Origin: CAYGZQ01 sp964354375 [NCBI: uncultured Planctomycetota bacterium]
GTDB lineage: Bacteria; JAJVIF01; JAPKYR01
Length of the DNA stretch: 16,521 nt
NCBI GenBank assembly: GCA_964354375.1
Contig: CAYGZQ010000076.1
Location: 1-16,521, forward strand
Direction of reading: 5' to 3'
Each line of letters begins with the position of its first letter. The stretch's first letter is position 1. Of this stretch, positions 13,944 to 16,521 are shown piece after piece. The translations under genes and the position numbers were made by a program. Under the pieces are notes generated by a model that saw only the letters and a program-made list of their open reading frames with translations, did no database searches and had not been told where the DNA came from.

Positions 13944-15998
13944 ATGACTCGATGGACAGGGCTCTTCGCAGCGGTGCTTGTGATGGCACTCGTGGCGTTG
14001 AGCTGCTCAAGTGGCGGCGGAAGTCCGACGGCGCCCGCCACAAATCCGGACCTGACCGGATCTGTAAGCCACATCGGACAGGCTCAGACACATCTTTGGG
14101 GCTATTATGACGTGTACATCGACATTGAGAACCAGACGGTGGACGCGGTCCTGAACCGCCAGTGCATGTTCACCGCGAATGTCACGTCGTTTGTGAACGG
14201 CAAACCGTCGAACCTTGCATTCAAGATTCACGGAACGCCGGTAACGACGGACTGGGTCGATGTTGACATCGATGTGTCGATCACTCACCCCTTCCCCGCC
14301 ATGCCCCAGTACAACGGTTATGACGTGAAGGGTGTCTTCATGGGACCCGGTTCGAGCACCATGAAGTACAGCTCCAAGTGCAAGTATGCCGAGTACGGGA
14401 CGGACCAGTCGCTGTGGGATTTCAATCCCACCGGGACCGATCCGAGCTACGTCGATCCGTACAAAGTCAAGGGAGCGACCGGCAATCCTGACGGCTACAC
14501 CCGATGGTTCAACGCCAAGGAATTCGTGTTCCCCGGCCTCATGGGTTACACCCAGGGCAAGCTTGCGACCCCGGGCTATCAGTCGATGCTGACCGCCACG
14601 GTCAACCCGTACAAGTACTTCGCAGACGGTCTGAAGGCATTCGACAACCTGTGGACCTGGCTTGATGCGAATCCGACGAAGAACGGTACGTTCAAGTCCG
14701 GCAGCACGAACACCAGGAACTATTATCTCAGGTTCCCCGTTGCCAACGGCGTGAAGTACGGTTATGCGGTCGTGGCGAGCTGGATTAGTGAGACCACTCA
14801 TCCAGCGAACGCACCCGAGGCCGCGGCCTGCAAGGTGGATATCACTCCGAACGTTTACTACAAGAGCGCCACTGAGAAGGGCGGCAAGCTCATCCTCGAC
14901 GTCAACCTGTGGGGATGGGACTATCAGCCGTCCGTCATCAAGCTCGAGTCCACCGTCCTGAGCGCCCTGCACACTTTCAATGCGTCCGAGATGACTCCGA
15001 CCGGCGGTGACGAGAACTTCTCGACCTACCACTGCGAGATTCCGGCGGACAGCGTCAAGGGCAACGAGGGCAACGACTTCTGGGTGATCGCCGAGTACGG
15101 TGACTTCGACTACACATGTGATCTCACGCCTGGCGGAGGCGCTCCGGCGTCGACGCTGGCCGCGTTCTTCCGCTATGACCTGTATGTGGCGCCCGAGCCC
15201 TACTGCGTTGACGTAACCGCGACCGGCATTGACCCTGATACGGTGTACGCAATGTCATATACCGACATTGAGATCACCGGTTCCGGCTTCAAGGGCCTGT
15301 CGGGCACTGCGACTACGGCGCTGGTCAAATTCCTGTACGCCGACGGTGACGTCACTGCGACCAATGTTGTTGTCGCTACTGACACTCTTCTGACATGCGA
15401 TGCCGACTTCTCCGACTGGACAAATGACGGGATGGTCGACGTCTACGTTGAGAACGAGTGCGGGTCCAGCGCAACCGCCGTCGACATGCTCGAGTTCATC
15501 TCTTGCCCACCCCAAATCTACTACACGAGCTTTGATGCGAGTGAGGGCGAGGCTACCAATTGGTCCAAGAACGCACCGTACTGGGACTGCAACTGGTTCA
15601 CCGGCCAGATCAACGACGATAACTCGGCATGCAACACCTACGGTACTCCCCATTATTATGCCTGGAGAACGGCCGGAATTGCCGTTCCCGGCTGCTGGTC
15701 CGGCGCGATCGAGCTCGCAATCAACCACTCGTGCAGTAAGCAGGAGTCCTACTACGACCGAAGCAGGGTTGAATGGTGTCTGGACGGATACAGTTGGCAG
15801 CCCTTGAATTTCTACGATCACGCATATGCCTATCATGGCTGGTGGGAGTACTCGTGGTCGCAGCGAGCAAGCCATGCGACACTGACCAGCCTCGTCAACC
15901 CGGGACAAACGATCTATATTCGGTTCGACAGCTACTCGCTCGACAGCTGGGGCAACAGTGCAACCGGCTGGAACATCACCGATATGACGATTGACTGA
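13944..15998 (+). CDS. Large lipoprotein of unrecognised family, TIG-like and jelly-roll C-terminus (paralogue of 5687-7831)
   Basis: 684 residues. The signal peptide ends in lipobox ALSC (Cys21), followed by a Gly/Ser-rich linker. Residues about 45-415 are the same unrecognised domain as in the 5687 gene, with landmarks THLWGYYDVYID, VDVDIDVSITHPFPAM, QYNGYDVKGVFMG, GYTRWFN, NPYKYFADGL, NTRNYYLRFP, YAVVASWISETTHPAN and GNDFWVIAEYGDFDY. The middle differs from the paralogue: residues about 424-520 look like an IPT/TIG immunoglobulin-like domain (ITGSGFKGLSG). The last 160 residues (YYTSFDASEGEATNW onward) are a Trp/Tyr/Cys-rich jelly-roll-like domain. Promoter, strong ribosome site and terminator make it a single-gene unit. 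Probably an abundant envelope or surface protein; ligand unknown. Confidence 0.9.
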   Translation: MTRWTGLFAAVLVMALVALSCSSGGGSPTAPATNPDLTGSVSHIGQAQTHLWGYYDVYIDIENQTVDAVLNRQCMFTANVTSFVNGKPSNLAFKIHGTPVTTDWVDVDIDVSITHPFPAMPQYNGYDVKGVFMGPGSSTMKYSSKCKYAEYGTDQSLWDFNPTGTDPSYVDPYKVKGATGNPDGYTRWFNAKEFVFPGLMGYTQGKLATPGYQSMLTATVNPYKYFADGLKAFDNLWTWLDANPTKNGTFKSGSTNTRNYYLRFPVANGVKYGYAVVASWISETTHPANAPEAAACKVDITPNVYYKSATEKGGKLILDVNLWGWDYQPSVIKLESTVLSALHTFNASEMTPTGGDENFSTYHCEIPADSVKGNEGNDFWVIAEYGDFDYTCDLTPGGGAPASTLAAFFRYDLYVAPEPYCVDVTATGIDPDTVYAMSYTDIEITGSGFKGLSGTATTALVKFLYADGDVTATNVVVATDTLLTCDADFSDWTNDGMVDVYVENECGSSATAVDMLEFISCPPQIYYTSFDASEGEATNWSKNAPYWDCNWFTGQINDDNSACNTYGTPHYYAWRTAGIAVPGCWSGAIELAINHSCSKQESYYDRSRVEWCLDGYSWQPLNFYDHAYAYHGWWEYSWSQRASHATLTSLVNPGQTIYIRFDSYSLDSWGNSATGWNITDMTID

Positions 15999-16030
15999 GT
16001 AGTTTCATTCGTCACTGAGACTGATTACCA

Positions 16031-16054
16031 GCCCCCGGGCATCCGGGGGCTTTT
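16031..16054 (+). terminator. Factor-independent terminator after the second family lipoprotein
   Basis: GCCCCCGG (16031-16038) and CCGGGGGC (16043-16050) form a perfect 8-bp stem with a GCAT loop, followed by TTTT. It lies 33 nt after the lipoprotein stop. Confidence 0.9.
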
Positions 16055-16058
16055 CCAT

Positions 16059-16521
16059 TTGGGAGCCCTCAGGGGGCATTGCGGGGGGATCGGCGGGGAC
16101 ATCAAGCTGGACACGGCAGGCTCCGACGACGCGCCGGCCAAGTCGACATCGGGCGATGATCTGACGGCTGCACCGGCGCCGGGGCTCCCGGAAGACGCGT
16201 ACGAACGCTCCTCCGTTCTCGCTCTGGACTTCCTCGAGAAGCTCGGCTATGACACGACGCTTTTGGAGGTCGCGAGCGTCGAAAACGCGGACATCTACAA
16301 CACAGGCGACAAGTACTTCGTCCTGGTCACTGACGGCGTGGGAGACTTCGCCAAGGTCCTGGTGGATACGGATGCGACCAGGGTCGAGAGCGTAGCCTTC
16401 AAGGAGCCGGTCAGGGATTACAGGCCCGAAATACTCGCCCCGGGCCCGGATCTGTATGAGAGAGTCGCACGGCAATTGGAGCTTCCTGAGGCGGGTTACG
16501 AATATGTCTCATGGACGGTGC
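16059..16521 (+). CDS. Hypothetical protein, 5' part, start uncertain (3' end outside window)
   Basis: The frame is open to the window end and translates to protein-like sequence: an Ala/Pro/Asp-rich stretch, then SSVLALDFLEKLGYDTTLLE, KYFVLVTDGVGDFAKVLVDT and ELPEAGYEYVSWTV. The strand pattern around a VD-T turn faintly recalls PepSY/YcdB-type domains, but I cannot assign a family. No ATG or GTG is in frame upstream. TTG 16059 is the only early start, and its only upstream G-run is part of the terminator stem. The early residues HCGGIGGD look like a lipobox cysteine and mature lipoprotein start, yet no signal peptide precedes them. The gene may be 5'-truncated, or have an unusual start. The long antisense frame over 16005-16475 looks like a shadow. 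Confidence 0.5.
   Translation, partial: MGALRGHCGGIGGDIKLDTAGSDDAPAKSTSGDDLTAAPAPGLPEDAYERSSVLALDFLEKLGYDTTLLEVASVENADIYNTGDKYFVLVTDGVGDFAKVLVDTDATRVESVAFKEPVRDYRPEILAPGPDLYERVARQLELPEAGYEYVSWTV

Noticed and set aside
16005-16475. 156-codon ORF on the minus strand
   Set aside because: Runs across the terminator and is Arg/Val-rich. The plus frame over the same bases has better hydrophobic patterning, so the minus frame is judged a shadow, with some remaining doubt.

Overview
The window looks like a chromosomal piece of an uncultured, Gram-negative (diderm) bacterium with fairly high GC. Diderm: it carries an ExbB/ExbD proton-channel pair with a TonB-like partner, and large lipoproteins with clear lipoboxes. 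The large modular secreted proteins (subtilase, LVIVD propellers, Fn3-, PKD- and TIG-like domains) are typical of environmental candidate phyla. No C-terminal type IX secretion sorting domain is visible, and the sequence does not fix a phylum.

Layout. (1) 2-607: 3' end of an LVIVD-repeat protein. (2) 775-4362: a 1195-residue subtilisin-like lipoprotein whose LVIVD tail is a close paralogue of gene 1. (3) 4375-4579: a nested palindromic element with perfect 42-nt inverted arms and an unrelated hairpin between them. (4) 4720-5559: an orphan six-helix ABC-2-type permease-like protein. (5) 5687-7831: a large lipoprotein of an unrecognised family, closed by a convergent terminator at 7882. (6) 7916-8615, minus strand: a tRNA operon in transcription order Arg(CCG), Arg(GCG), Arg(CCU), a small hypothetical gene, Ser(CGA), with a good promoter at 8656-8685. 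(7) 8860-13705, plus strand: exbB, exbD, a TonB-like protein with a cysteine-free thioredoxin-like C-terminal domain, a membrane-anchored PQQ-type beta-propeller, and a stand-alone membrane module of the spermidine-synthase family. (8) 13944-15998: a second lipoprotein of the same family as gene 5, with a very strong ribosome binding site and a terminator. (9) About 16059 to the end: the 5' part of a hypothetical gene with no normal start.

How the genes may work together. Most of the window is devoted to the cell envelope: exported lipoproteins with interchangeable C-terminal modules, a surface or periplasmic protease, and an energy-coupling ExbB/D motor. The TonB-like component lacks a recognisable TonB C-terminal domain and ends instead in a redoxin-fold-like domain. 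It sits next to a periplasmic propeller anchored by one helix and a polytopic membrane protein. This five-gene cluster is the best candidate here for an undescribed system; its function cannot be read from the sequence. Four plus-strand upstream regions share a TGn-extended -10 box with a poor -35, which may be the housekeeping promoter style of this organism.
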